From positions 132,033,572 to 132,097,571 of the forward strand of contig OX336389.2 in the NCBI GenBank assembly GCA_946902985.2: a stretch of 64,000 nt of DNA, in the 5' to 3' direction. This stretch comes from Meconema thalassinum (taxonomy: Eukaryota; Arthropoda; Insecta; Orthoptera; Tettigoniidae). Under the pieces are notes generated by a model. The model was not told the DNA's origin, searched no databases, and worked only from the letters and a program-made list of their open reading frames with translations. The translations under genes and the position numbers were made by a program. Shown here piece after piece: positions 52,151 through 63,278 of this stretch. Within the stretch, counting starts at the first letter, position 1. Each line of letters opens with the position of its first letter.

Positions 52151-53140
52151 GTCGTTACCAGTAATGCGAACTTTAGCGCCAAGGCCCGGGATTTAGTGGA
52201 TTCATGGTTAAGAAAGTTTCAAGAAAATGAGGCTTGCGAATTTTTAGAGGCTTGATAGGTTGTATGGCTACAAATTTAACGATATTTACAGTACAATTCA
52301 GTTTAAGACAAAATCAACTCTAAATTCTGATATCCATGAAATACTTCTGTTCAAGGTTCTATACTTCATATATGAAACATATACCGTACGGAAGTGATTG
52401 CTCGTTTGCCTATAATACTGAGGAGGTGCTATTGCTTCTACTGTATATTGAATTGATAAATTACAAGATACAATCTTCTTCCAAACAATAAGTAAACAAG
52501 ATGTTTTGGAATGAATACATCGACCAGTTTTAATTTAAAATTCAATTCTTTTGGCATTGCTATGAAGTTACAATTGGTGTAATGTGTGTAATGATATTTT
52601 TGCCTCGTTCAGTATACAACCAATAGTCTACAATGGAAAACGTTAAACCTTGTCCATAATGGTAAACAAGTAACAAATGAAGACCTACTGTGCCACATAA
52701 CACACATGGTGGTACAACTCCAACTCTAACAGAACTAGCAGAGATAAGAGAACGCCACTATACAGCGTTATCCAACAATGACTAATACATAATTTTTACA
52801 GTATTTCAGAAATTTGAACCAATTTTTCCGACTTTGATAACTGAAGACTCTTGTGAAAGACCTTCAGTCAGAGTCCGTTCACAATGCTAAAATAATTCGT
52901 CATTTGTGTAATTACATTTTTTCTTACTATCTGAGGCTTCCGCCACTAAAAATTCAAAATCTAGCTCGACAATTATTTCAGCAGTAAATCTCTATTAAAT
53001 ACTATTTGATTGTCCATTGTCTTCATTGTCACTCTTTTACTATTTTATAGATATAAGTTAAAGGTTCTATGTAATATAAAGCAAAAGGAAGCTTGTAGTT
53101 TTACGTGAATGTGAATCTTGTGATTATGATCCACTGGACC
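52151..53140. other. Unassigned AT-rich DNA
   Basis: No gene or repeat family recognised. Confidence 0.45.
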
Positions 53141-53142
53141 TC

Positions 53143-53276
53143 TTATTTTACATGGAATACGAACCACAGTCCATGGCATTTCACTTCAAAACTCTCACAT
53201 GCATTGACATGAATTGAACCCAGTCCACCTTGTTGAGAGGCCAACAGCCTGACCGCTGCACCCCTACGCATACCAT
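53143..53276 (-). repeat. SINE-D copy, head and body
   Basis: Antisense: ACATGGAATACGAACCACAG, GGCATTTCACTTCAAAACTC, CACATGCATTGACATGAATTG, GAGAGGCCAACAG and the A-box complement GACCGCTGCACCCC. Confidence 0.75.
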
Positions 53277-53879
53277 GTAATATCCAACAGGTAGTCTCTT
53301 GCAGGCGAGGTCACTTACATAGGGTATCTCTATTTCTAAGTTTCGTTCCAAATGTCGAGCATGATTTTGAAGTTTTAGAACTCCATTTCGCCACCATCTT
53401 TTATGTATTTAGTCCATGGACTTACGATTTCAGCAAACTGAAGCTCTTGCATAATACTCCATTCATGCCACATTTCGTAATAATTAATATAGATTGCAGG
53501 GAATAACTCAGGCCTACATGCAAAGATATAAAACTGCAGGTTAGATGGTGCATTATCGATTTTAATACATTATGTATTCAGGATCACGGTTGAGTATGAT
53601 ATTCCTTGTGATTGACTTGTGGATGTGAATCTTATTAGGTTATACAGGACTCCTATTTCACCATTAATTGACTCTTTAGTCTTAACAAAGCCTACCACAG
53701 CAGTAGTGCGAAACTTTGGATAGTCAAGAAGGTTTTTCATTTAAATTTCATCACAGTCTGAATTCAAACCCAATTCTCCTGCTGTCCGGACGGGTTCATT
53801 TAGACATTAAAAAATCCGGCTCATTATGTCTGCTTAGTGATCCATTGCCATAACCTAGTCTTGGTCTCTAATCTGTTCA
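53277..53879. other. Unassigned DNA
   Basis: CGCCACCATCTTTTATGTATTT near 53,390 and neighbouring sequence may be an outlying piece of the 147-bp family. Otherwise nothing. Confidence 0.35.
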
Positions 53880-54228
53880 CCTGCGATGTTCTTGTTGTTG
53901 ATTACGACGTCGTAGTTAGCCCGGAGTACCTGGCTGTATGTAGGATTGGTCTGACTACCTGTGTTATTTTGGTGTTTGTATTTTTGTGCATATTTTCTTT
54001 TAAATTGAGATTAGGATCGAGAGAGAGGTGGCCATAACTAAGGTTTAGAACTATCCTAGAATTTGCCAAGCGTAGAATTAGGAAATGAAGGAAACAACCC
54101 CCACTTCTTAGTTCGGTCTCAAGAGGCTGAATGTACCTCGTTCCAGTCCTTAGACCAGAATTATTTTTTTGGAAGAGCTGGTAATTAAACAACCTTAGAT
54201 GTGATAGCCAAGAATATTAGTGGTCGTC
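53880..54228 (-). repeat. SINE-C copy, diverged long form
   Basis: TTAGCCCGGAGTACCTGGCTG, GTGTTATTTTGGTGTTTGTA, GAGGTGGCCATAACTAAGG, GAATTTGCCAAGCGTAG, AATGTACCTCGTTCCAGTCC, then the antisense head. Confidence 0.7.
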
Positions 54229-54282
54229 ACCTACTTTCCTTGTGGATACGACTCTGAGAGTATGTAGGCCTATTTAGTAAAT

Positions 54283-54612
54283 GAAAAAATCCACAGCCTG
54301 CTTCCAGTTTCCGACCGGGTCAGGAATGGAATGAATGAAGCCCCCAACTAGCGGCGAGGATATGGACTGTGCCGGCTGCCGAGGCCTGACGCACTCCTCT
54401 GGGGCAATGATTAAATGGATGACAGGTGAAATGAAATGATAGTGGAGAGTGTTGCTGGAATGAAATTTTGACAGGGAAAACCGGAGTACCCGGAGAAAAA
54501 CCTGTCTGCCTCCGTTTTGTCCAGCACAGATCTCACATGGAGTGACCGGGATTTGAACCACGGACCCAGCGGTGAGAGGCCGGCGTGCTGCCGCCTAAGC
54601 CACGGAGGCTTA
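54283..54612 (-). repeat. SINE-A copy, full length, young
   Basis: 330 bp, antisense. Intact A- and B-box complements (GGGATTTGAACC at 54,549-54,560). A perfect 15-bp duplication GCCTATTTAGTAAAT flanks it (54,268-54,282 and 54,613-54,627). Very similar to 46,002-46,330. Confidence 0.92.
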
Positions 54613-54638
54613 GCCTATTTAGTAAATAACTTAATAAA

Positions 54639-54838
54639 ATTGTTATCATTTTTACGTCCCATTTAACTACTGAGACTTCTAGAGAAGCCGGGGTACCAGA
54701 AGTTTGATTGACTGGCATGGCCTCATCACAGTTGCGCACCCTCAAATGCCAACTGACTGCGCCAGGATTCGTTCCTGCAACCTCGGGGACAGCAGGTGAG
54801 GACGATACCGATGCTCCAGACAGTCGGTATAAAGCGAC
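54639..54838 (-). repeat. SINE-B copy, diverged
   Basis: Antisense: TTTTTACGTCCCATTTAACTAC, GCGCACCCTCAAATGCCAAC, TGACTGCGCCAGGATTCG, then head complement. Confidence 0.75.
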
Positions 54839-55029
54839 AGTGAGTCATTAACATCCACACCTAATTATCACGTTCACTTTAAGTTGTGCACCATGACTGT
54901 GCAGGAGAGCTGAAAGTACGTACAGTAGGTCGATAGATCGATCCTGATGCTGACAATGGTCATCCTGAGTGTGGATTTTCCGACTGTTTATCTTCACTAA
55001 CTCCTGGAAAATTCCTAAAATGTACCTAT

Positions 55030-55190
55030 TTCAAGTTCCCAGGCACCTACCACAATCCGAGAATGTAAGAATTACATGTACACACACTACTACAATCACC
55101 ACTGACACACAGGTTAACAGACAAATTGAGCATACACCCAGGTATATGGGGCTGATGCCCAAGATGTTCCACAACATCACTACCATATTC
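55030..55190 (+). repeat. SINE-C 3' tail fragment
   Basis: ACACACTACTACAATCACCAC, AACAGACAAATTGAGCATACAC and CCAGGTATATGGGGCTGATGC correspond to the sense tail opposite to TAGCCCCGT...TGTGTG in antisense copies. Confidence 0.55.
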
Positions 55191-55760
55191 ACTCCAGATG
55201 ACGCTCCATGTTTCAAAAGTAACCCCCGACAAATCGAATAAAATGTAGGTTATGTTTGGGAGCTCCTCACAACTACAAGGGCTTTATAGAGGTTGTATGA
55301 ATACCTGCCTGTTTGTCATCTCTTGGTGAGTGAAGTACATTTGCATTTGTCTGTTGGCACAGGCTAGAGTAAAATGTGGCTTTCCACCAATGTCTCAGCC
55401 TCAGTCACGGCTGTGATTATATGGAAGCTTTTGAGGTATGAGTGGTGCTGAGTAATGACCTTAGGGCACACCTAGTGCCTAGTTAAGAGCGTTAAAATCC
55501 CTCAGTATGCCTTCCTTCGGAGGGGAAGTAAAGCCGGCGGTCCCATGTCATAGATTTATGGCATGAAAAAGAACCTTCCACTAATTACACTTCTTGAAGC
55601 AAAAATTTGTAGGTTAGTTTAATAACGCTCTATTAACTTCAACGTTCGCCACCGGGTGCTGACTGCGATGTCATATAATAGCCGCGTCCGCCACTAGGTG
55701 TCGTGGATGGTAGCATTTGGTGGCAAAAGTAGGAACTACTTGAAGAAATTAATCGTCTGC
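55191..55760. other. Unassigned DNA
   Basis: No gene recognised. Short related words AACGTTCGCCACCGGGTGCTG and CCGCGTCCGCCACTAGGTGTC near 55,641 and 55,681. Confidence 0.4.
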
Positions 55761-55761
55761 A

Positions 55762-55925
55762 GTCCTTCTACCTGAATCACAGATAACACACACTAATACA
55801 GCCATCACAATTAGGCTAACACAGATTATCAGACAAATTCTAAACATACCCAAAGTACACGGGGCTACATGACCGCGTTGTCGCAGCCCCTAAACTAACG
55901 AACCATCCATCCAACCAACCAACCA
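55762..55925 (+). repeat. SINE-C 3' tail fragment
   Basis: ATCACAGATAACACACACTAATAC, AGATTATCAGACAAATTCT and CACGGGGCTACATGACCGCG, ending in (CCAA)n at 55,912-55,931. Confidence 0.6.
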
Positions 55926-55931
55926 ACCAAC

Positions 55932-56390
55932 TAGTGCCTGTGTGAGCAGCGAAAGGTGGTACTCATGGGTCAGTGCTATTGATCTGACTCAGTGAGGAAA
56001 GCAATGGCAAACCACCTCACTCCTCATCGGACTGGCTGCGTGGCTCAGCGGTAACGTTCTCGCTAGTTGGGCCCTAGGTTGCAGGTTCGTATCCTGGCGC
56101 AGTCAGCTGGCATTTGAGGGTGCGCAAATGCGAGGGAGCCGTGTCAGTACATTTACTGGCACGTTAAAGATCCCCTTCGGGGCAAAATTCCGGCATCCTG
56201 GCGTCTCTAAAAGCCACAGTAGTTAAAAGGGACGTAAACCAATAACATTATTATCACTTCTCATCTTGCCTAGTAGGCCTCATTATAGTGCTGCATTGAG
56301 GTTTTGTGGGTAATTACCGACCTAACCAATGGTGGTACTTTTTGAGGGACCAACCAGCATCTGGGCTGTCTACCTAACAGGCATGAATCA
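55932..56390 (+). repeat. Dispersed repeat DR4, split by SINE-B
   Basis: GGAAAGCAATGGCAAACCACC is followed directly by TCACTCCTCAT, then the SINE, and resumes CTTGCCTAGTAGGCCTCATT. Unclassified. Confidence 0.45.
56029..56254 (+). repeat. SINE-B copy, full length with target-site duplication
   Basis: 226 bp. A-box GTGGCTCAGCGGT and B-box GGTTCGTATCC near 56,083-56,093. Duplication CACTCCTCATC / CACTTCTCATC (56,018-56,028 and 56,255-56,265). Confidence 0.9.
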
Positions 56391-57340
56391 TACAGAATAT
56401 ATCTGGGGTGGAGAGTGGTTTGGATCTATGTGAAATCGACACAAATCATTAGTCATTGAAATGCTAGACCATTCACAAATATTGACCGATTCATTCGAAA
56501 CTTTCCGCATGTATCCGTTACCTGTTTGGAAACGACATGCATGCGACGCTTGTTTCAATCGACGGCTACTAAATACAGCTGCTTTAAAGCCCCCATTACT
56601 ACGTGTGCTGGAAGCTAAACATACGTGTAGAACGGTTTTATGATCACGGTCACACCATTACATCCACGCTTTGACGGAATGCCTGTCACTTTCCGCAGAC
56701 GGAAACACAGAACATTTAGTTATTTATAGCACAACCGCTGGATTTCTTTTTCTACAAGTGCCATAATTACACGAAGGTGACTGACGAATTTATAACCATT
56801 AACATCTCAGCGAGGAAGGAAATCTGAAAATAGATTTTTGATGTGTGACGTTGTCTTTTTTAAGATTTTTATGAAGCGTCGCAAATGAGCCAGGAGCGTG
56901 TGTTTGGTGCTGCCATCCAGCCGTGAAATGACAGAGTTATTGCCATCATCCGTCCACTGCCCCATAAAGAATGTTTGAGGACTGCAATATATCAGATGAA
57001 GTATTTTCGTACATGGCCGCTATTCTATATACCTGTCTCATGAATGTTACATATTCTCTGGGGGAAGATCTATGGCAGAGTGTCGACAGACAAGGTCATG
57101 TATCCTAATTTCCTTTTGGATAACTTGAAGAAGCGATCAAATATATTTCAGTGAAATAGGAATAAATGTTGTTTCGTGGAGTCCGGTGTCACTGAGTTTA
57201 GTGTACGGTATAGAATTCTGCAGAAAATATCGCATCTCACTTTGAGTTCTGGGGGAGGTGTTATTCTGCCTGATATCATAAATATTTTTTCTGTGGCTTC
57301 TGAAATTTGCTTGCGGTAGAGTGTGTACGAGTAACTGTTT
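56391..57340. other. Unassigned DNA
   Basis: No gene or repeat family recognised. Confidence 0.45.
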
Positions 57341-57535
57341 AGGGGGGCATGGTGGCGCAGTGGTCAATCTGTTGGCCTCTCACCACGCCGGACCGGTTTC
57401 GATTTCTGGTCAATGCATGTGAGATTTTCAAAGTGAAATGCCATGTCTTGTGGTTCGGATTCCACGTAAAAAGAGGTCCCGTGGCTCATGATCGCGAGAT
57501 TAACGTTCACGTAAAACTACAAACTTACTTTACTT
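57341..57535 (+). repeat. SINE-D copy, full length
   Basis: 195 bp. A-box region GGTGGCGCAGTGG and B-box-like GGTTTCGATTTCTGG near 57,394-57,408. Duplication AGTAACTGTTT (57,330-57,340 and 57,536-57,546) defines both ends. Confidence 0.88.
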
Positions 57536-57639
57536 AGTAACTGTTTCTAGGTTATCAGGTGTGAGTAGTCAAGTTTTATCCACGCCCAATTAATTGGGCA
57601 TATTAACGTCTTGAACGACTAAAAAGCAATTCTTATTTT

Positions 57640-58420
57640 CGATTACGAAGCTCCGTAAAGAATTATGTAGCCTATTTTCATATATCCTATTGGTCTTCTG
57701 AATTAAAATTTCTCCTGCCTATTAAAAGGATCGCCATATTGGACTATTCTATATGTAGGCCATAGAGTTATGTACAATTAGATGAAAATCATTGCATTGA
57801 TTCATTATACAAATGTTCACTGCGACCACATGATTAGAGTGCAAAATATAAACAAGTAGTTCCGTGAAGAACTATATAGCCTATTTTCATTTATCCTATT
57901 TATGTTAATTGCCTCTATTAACATACAGAATTTCAGTTGGAATGCTGTAATAGATTCGTAAATATTGAGAACCGTCTAAATATTTCTGATGGTTGCCTTG
58001 TTGGATTTTGATTTATGTAAATCTTAGAGTTATGTACTATTACATGAAGATTATTGTGTAGGTGTAGTATTCTAACTTCAATTGCATAATTAGGACATAA
58101 TAAATAAAAACGAGGTTTTAAAATTTCACACAGCTGCCATCTTGTGGTTATGAAAACAAGTGAAATAAATTAGATGCCAGTGGATTAGGATTTTCATTAG
58201 CATTCACCGTACGAAGTTTCACTGCGCTCGGATGGTTAAATCGCGAGAGGCGTCCATTTAAATATTTATATTTCGTGTCGCCACCATGTTGAATTTGTGG
58301 ACACCAGTCTATTGAAAGTCCCATAGGTGAACTTATGTTTATAGCTTCTAACACCATTCAACATTTCAGTTTAATTGCTCTTATAGATTAATAGATATTG
58401 AGAACTCTCTACGGCGTAGG
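57640..58420 (-). repeat. Degenerate 147-bp array, reverse orientation
   Basis: CGCCATATTGGAC (57,732), TTGCCTTGTTGGATT (57,993), GCTGCCATCTTGTGG (58,133) and CGCCACCATGTTGAAT (58,280) have spacings of about 261, 140 and 147. AAGTAGTTCCGTGAAGAAC followed by TATATAGCCTATTTTCATTT (57,853-57,892) is the inverted counterpart of 4,985-5,030. Confidence 0.55.
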
Positions 58421-58617
58421 GATGTGGCGGCCCCATCGCCCAGTGGGAAACCACTGCAATCAGCCACCCGAGTATTGGTGGGAAAACCATACCTAAGTGG
58501 GTGAGGAGGAAATGCCTACTCAAATCTTGACCATCTCGGTCACCCTGTCTCTAGGGGATGAATATGGAGTTTGGGAAGGTAACCCAACAAACCACTCTGC
58601 GTTAGGCCTATCACCCA
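58421..58617. other. Unassigned segment upstream of Helitron C
   Basis: GGGAAACCACTGCAATCAGCC and similar words suggest an old repeat of unknown type. Confidence 0.3.
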
Positions 58618-61050
58618 CTAGCAGTAGTGCCCGGCTTCGCCCGGTGGATTTATTTGTTTTATGGATGATAATGAATACTACTACAGAACTGGCACATGAT
58701 ACTTAAACTACCAGAAAAGAAATATTTTTTTAAATATAACTTTTTGTGGTGGTGGTGGGAGTAGTGGGGGTGATAAGCCGTACAGTATACTGGACGTAAT
58801 ATTTAGGTCATTTTCCAGTAATGATAATAATGATAATAATGAATAGGGAAACGGCTATTTACTAACTACAGCAATGGCACATGTAATTTACAAACACATT
58901 TTTTTTAAATGATTAGAAAGAGATGTAAGTGAAATAAAAGATACTGCCTAGGTCCCATATCTCATTGTCTGTTAGAAATGTAGAGACCAATAGTGTCGTC
59001 TATTGACGCGTAGCGCCCTACGAAATTAATCAGAACACTTTGGAATACTTCGGCTGTCCCGAACTCCTGAGGTAGCAATAGTATCATTTATCGCCACATT
59101 GCGCTCAACGATAAGTTTCGGAATAAATTAAGGTAAATTTGAAAGCACCAACGCTTATTGCAACTGATAACCTCAATGTATTGCACCAACACCATTGCAC
59201 TTATACAAAGGCATAATATGTTCATGATGATAACTGTTTTAAGGGGCCTAAGAAATCTTTTTGCACTAATTACTCCCGGTAACTGCAATTTATAAGCAGC
59301 GCAAGATTTCGCTATTTTCGCAATTCTTCACGAGAACACTGGTAGGGCGAAGTGATAACAGCCCGAATTGCCAGTCAAAAATGGACTTATTAAAATAACT
59401 TACTCTTACTGTTACACAACTACGGACATGAATGGATCTAAGGCCATAATACGTGGTTTTCAAGTTCAGTTTGTTTGTTATTCTAAATGTAGGGAATGGA
59501 GAGCGTTGTCCAAAATATCAAGTGGACAGTGTTACCAGCAAGGTTTTAAAGTGTATGTAAAATTTGGTGCAATTAGGAGGAACGATGTAGATTTGAGATA
59601 AAGGCCTTAAATGCGGGGAATGGAGTGGTCTGTCCAAAATGTAAAGTGGACAGTGCCACCCGCAGGGTTCCAAAGAGTAAGTGTACTAAATGTGGTTCAG
59701 ATCGGTGAAACGGTGTAGATTTGTGCCAAGGGACCTAAATGCAGGGAATGGAGTAGTCTGTCCGAAATTTCAAGCCAACAGTTTTACTCGTCGGATTCCA
59801 AAGGGTAAGTATACACATTTTGGTTCAGATCGGTGAAACGGTGTAGATTTGTGTCAAAGGGCCTAAATGCAGAGAATTGAGTGGTCTGTCCGAAATTTCA
59901 TGCAGAGAGTGTTACTCGCAGGGTTCCAAAGGGTAAGTGAACAAATTTTGGTTCAGATAGGTGAAACGGTGTAGATTGGTGCCAAAGGGCATAAATGCAG
60001 GGAATGGAATGGTCTGTCCGAAATGTCATGTACACAGTGTTACTCGCAGGGTTCCAAAGGGTAAGTACACACATTTTGGTTCAGATCGGTAAAACGGTGT
60101 CGATTTGTGTCAAAGGGCCTAAATGCAGGGATGGAGTGGTCTGTACGAAATTAAAAGTAGACAGTGTTACCCGCAGTGTTCCAAAGGGGATGTATAAAAA
60201 TGATGGTTCATATCGGTGAAACGGTGTAGATTTGTGCCAAAGGACCTAAATGCAGGGAATGGAGTGGTCTGTCTGAAATTTCATGCAGAGAGTGTTACTC
60301 GCAGGGTTCCAAAGGGTAAGTATACACATTTTGGTTCAGATCGGTGAAAAGATGTAGATTTGTGACAAAGGGCCTAAATGCAGGGAATGGAGTGGTCTGT
60401 CGGAAATTTCATGCAGACAGTGTTACTCGCAGGTTTCCAAAGGGTAAGTATACAAATTTTGGTTCAGATCGGTGAAAAGGTGTAAATTTGTGCCAAAGGG
60501 CATAAATGCAGGGAATGGAGTGGTCTGTCATAAATTCCATGCAGACAGTGTTACTCGCAGGGTTCCAATGGGTAAGTATACAAATTTTAGTTCAGATCGG
60601 TGAAAAGGTGTAAATTTGTGCCAAAGGGCCTAAACGCAGGGAATTGAGTGGTCAGTCATAAATTTCAGGCAGACAGTGTTACTCGCAGGGTTCCAATGGG
60701 TAAGTATACAAATTTTAGTTCAGATCGGTGAAAAGGTGTAGATTTGTGCCAAAGGGCCTAAATGCAGGGAATGGAGTGGTCTGTCATAAATTCCATGCAG
60801 ACAGTGTTACTCGCTGGGCTCCAAAGGGTAAGTATACAAATTTTGATTCAGATCGGTGAAACGGTGTAGATTTTGCCCAAGGGCCTAAATGCAGGGAATG
60901 GAGTGGTCTGTCCGAAATTTTTCATAGCCTAAACTATTCCTCTTGAATCTGGCTATCATATACACAAATAATTTTTGGAATCCGACTGGTAGTTCCAGAG
61001 ATTACCGATTTTAAACACACAAACACACAAACTCTTCAGCTTTATTATAT
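58618..61050 (-). mobile_element. Helitron C, non-autonomous, 5' end cut off by an LTR element
   Basis: Reverse orientation: CTAG at 58,618-58,621 after host A, then the hairpin CCCGGCTTCGCCCGG. The 5' end on plus reads CTCTTCAGCTTTATTATAT and stops at the inserted LTR. By comparison with Helitron B about nine terminal bases should lie beyond the inserted element, outside the window. Same family as B: the segment 59,085-59,215 matches 49,500-49,630 in reverse. Confidence 0.88.
59600..60925 (-). repeat. 128-bp tandem array in Helitron C
   Basis: About ten units, cores at 59,711 and 59,839 (spacing 128) and onward. The largest of the three arrays. Confidence 0.95.
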
Positions 61051-61734
61051 TGTTACGGCTGTGAGTTTGTTTCGTCGCCTCGCCGCGTTGAGTCACAGCT
61101 GCCCCGGGCTGTGTGTGCTCTGCCTCAGTGTATTACGTGCGCGTTACGCAACGGGCTGCGAAGTGAAAGGGATGGTCCAGAATATTCGTGACCCAGCCAG
61201 TGAAGGGAATCTCGAGAAGCCGTGTGTCCTGGACGGTTCTAGAATTCATTGAGTCACCAGCCTGCTATATAAGCGGCCTCAACAGTGAGGGGACGGAGCT
61301 TTTGAGGACAGTGTTTTTGAGCGAGTGTGATTTCACCGAGCGACAGAAGTGTGGTGACGAAGTGCCGTGCGAGTTACGAAATCCAGTGACATTGTTTCCC
61401 CAGTTTGTGGACAGCGAAACAGCGTGTAGCAGGTTATCGTAAGTACTTTGTAGGTTGTGTACAAGAGGAAGAGGTGCAGGTAGCTTCTATCAAGGCCACC
61501 GGACTCATTATGACAGTTTAACTTCTGTGGTTTGTTGACAAGTCAAAGGGGCAAGAGCGCTCAAGGAAGAGACTTGAGGAAACTGGAGTAAGGTTCTAAT
61601 TGCTTGTATTTGCTGTTGAGTGGTGTATCTTTCTGGCCGCAATAAAGTTAATTGTTTCTTTAAAGGAACAATCTGTGCTTCAACCCACCGTAATCCAGTT
61701 AACAAAAGTGCCAATAGGGTGGTGGCACGTAACA
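61051..61734 (+). repeat. 5' LTR of a second Ty3-type retrotransposon
   Basis: 684 bp, bounded by the 7-bp inverted termini TGTTACG and CGTAACA. TATATAAG at 61,266-61,273 and AATAAA at 61,641-61,646 give a U3 of about 245 bases, R of about 370 and U5 of about 70. GC-rich compared with the neighbourhood. The 3' LTR is outside the window, so age cannot be estimated. Confidence 0.88.
61266..61273 (+). promoter_or_regulatory. TATA box of the second LTR
   Basis: TATATAAG in the context GCTATATAAGCGGCC. Confidence 0.7.
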
Positions 61735-61736
61735 AC

Positions 61737-61754
61737 TGGTGTCAGAAGGGAGAT
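61737..61754 (+). promoter_or_regulatory. Primer binding site, tRNA-Leu type
   Basis: TGGTGTCAGAAGGGAGAT, two bases after the LTR. Insect Ty3 elements primed by tRNA-Leu have TGGTGTCAGA followed by a (A/G)GTGGGAT-like stretch. The first eleven bases fit well, the rest is slightly diverged. Confidence 0.7.
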
Positions 61755-61862
61755 TACGAACTCAAACACAAGCACAACACCTGACGGTCCTGGTTTCAAA
61801 ACCCGAGCAGGTTTTATTTATTTTCCTGTGAGTGCATGCCCTTTACAAGACAAACATCTAAA

Positions 61863-63278
61863 ATGGAAGCGCAATTGGCAGCAATATTAGAAAAGTTAAG
61901 TAGCATGGAAACCAAGATGGACGACGGCCAGAAGAATTTAGCCAAGGACCTGAAGGACGGCCAGAAGAAGATGGAAGACAGCCAGAAAAGTTTAGCCGAG
62001 GACCTAACTTCCAAATTAGAAGACGGTCAGAATAAGCTAGCAGAGGACCTAACCGCCACATTTCTGGATGGCCAGAAAAATCTGGAAGAGTGTCTGCTGA
62101 CGAAATTACAGGAAAGTCAAAAGAAATGAGAACAGGGTCTGCGTCAGGAAGTCAACACCGTCTGCCAAGGCCTACGTGAGGAAGTCACAGCAGTAGAAAA
62201 GGAGTTCGACGCCTTACAAGAGGAAGTTGCCGAACTGCGCCAACGCCCACTGACGGGGGTGGAAGTGAAATTCAACGCTTTACAAAAGGAAATTGCTGAG
62301 CTGAACCAACGCCCGTCGACGGAGATGGAAGCGAGATTCAACGCTCTTCAAGATGAAGTTGCCGAGCTGCGCCGACGCCCGCCCACAGGTACACCAGGAA
62401 TATCAGGAACGGGACAGAGCAGAGAGACGCCCCCAACCTTCGACGGAAAGGTCCCGTGGAGCACCTACTTACGTCATTTCGAGGCAGCCTGTTCCATAAA
62501 CAACTGGAACGGCACGGAAAAGGCTACAGCTCTCATTGTAGCGCTGAGAGGGGACGCCCATAACGTCTTTCAGGCCATCCCGACTGGATCCCAGGACTAC
62601 GCTTCACTAATCGCCCATATGGAGTCCCGATATGAAGATAGCCATCTTCAGCAGGCCTACCAGATGCAGCTCCGGACCCGGGTACAAAAGAACGCGGAAA
62701 CCCTGCAGGAGTTCGAGATGGACATCGCACGTCTCGTAAGGCACGCCTACCCAACAGCGCCGTCCGACTTTCTGGAGCAGATAGCGACGCAGACCTTCAC
62801 CGACTGGCTACGGGACTCGGACACTCAACAGGCGCTGCGACTCGCGCGCAATAAGACCCTGGCAGATGCGCTGAGCCACGCACTTGAGTTCGAGACGGCT
62901 AAACAGGCATCCAGAATGCACGCGCGGGTGCGTCAAGTGGACGTCGACGATCCAGTAAAAACCAACGAGACCAAGCCCCTGGCCGACGAATTAATGGAGT
63001 CGCTAAGCCGTTTCTTCGATAGTCGCGGCACCACCAGCAACGACTCAGCCGGAAGGCAACCGGAGAGGCGGCCCGGAAGAGGACTACCGACCAGCTGGAC
63101 CTGCGGTAAGAAAGGCCACCTGAGCAAGGACTGCGGTGATCGCCGCCGCCGAGGGTATCCGACGGGAGATCAGTCGTCTGAAAACCGCGCGACCCAGGGA
63201 AACGAGTATCAGCCAGCCTTGGGGGACAAAGGTGGGCTTGTGACAGTCGTCAAGCCCCGGCAGTCCAAGTTCGTGTGA
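61863..63278 (+). pseudogene. Gag of the second Ty3-type element, with a nonsense codon
   Basis: Start ATG 61,863 (context AAAATGG). The frame is interrupted once by TGA at 62,127-62,129 (codon 89) and otherwise runs to TGA 63,276-63,278, 471 residues. Residues 1-180: short-period coiled coil (DGQKNLAEDL-like repeats, then three 22-residue repeats with ALQxEVAEL). About 190-370: Ty3-type capsid (TFDGKVPWSTYLRHFE, TALIVALRGDA). About 411-424: zinc knuckle SWTCGKKGHLSKDC, in which the first Cys is Ser (AGC, 63,093-63,095). A conventional Gag organisation except for these two lesions. Confidence 0.85.
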
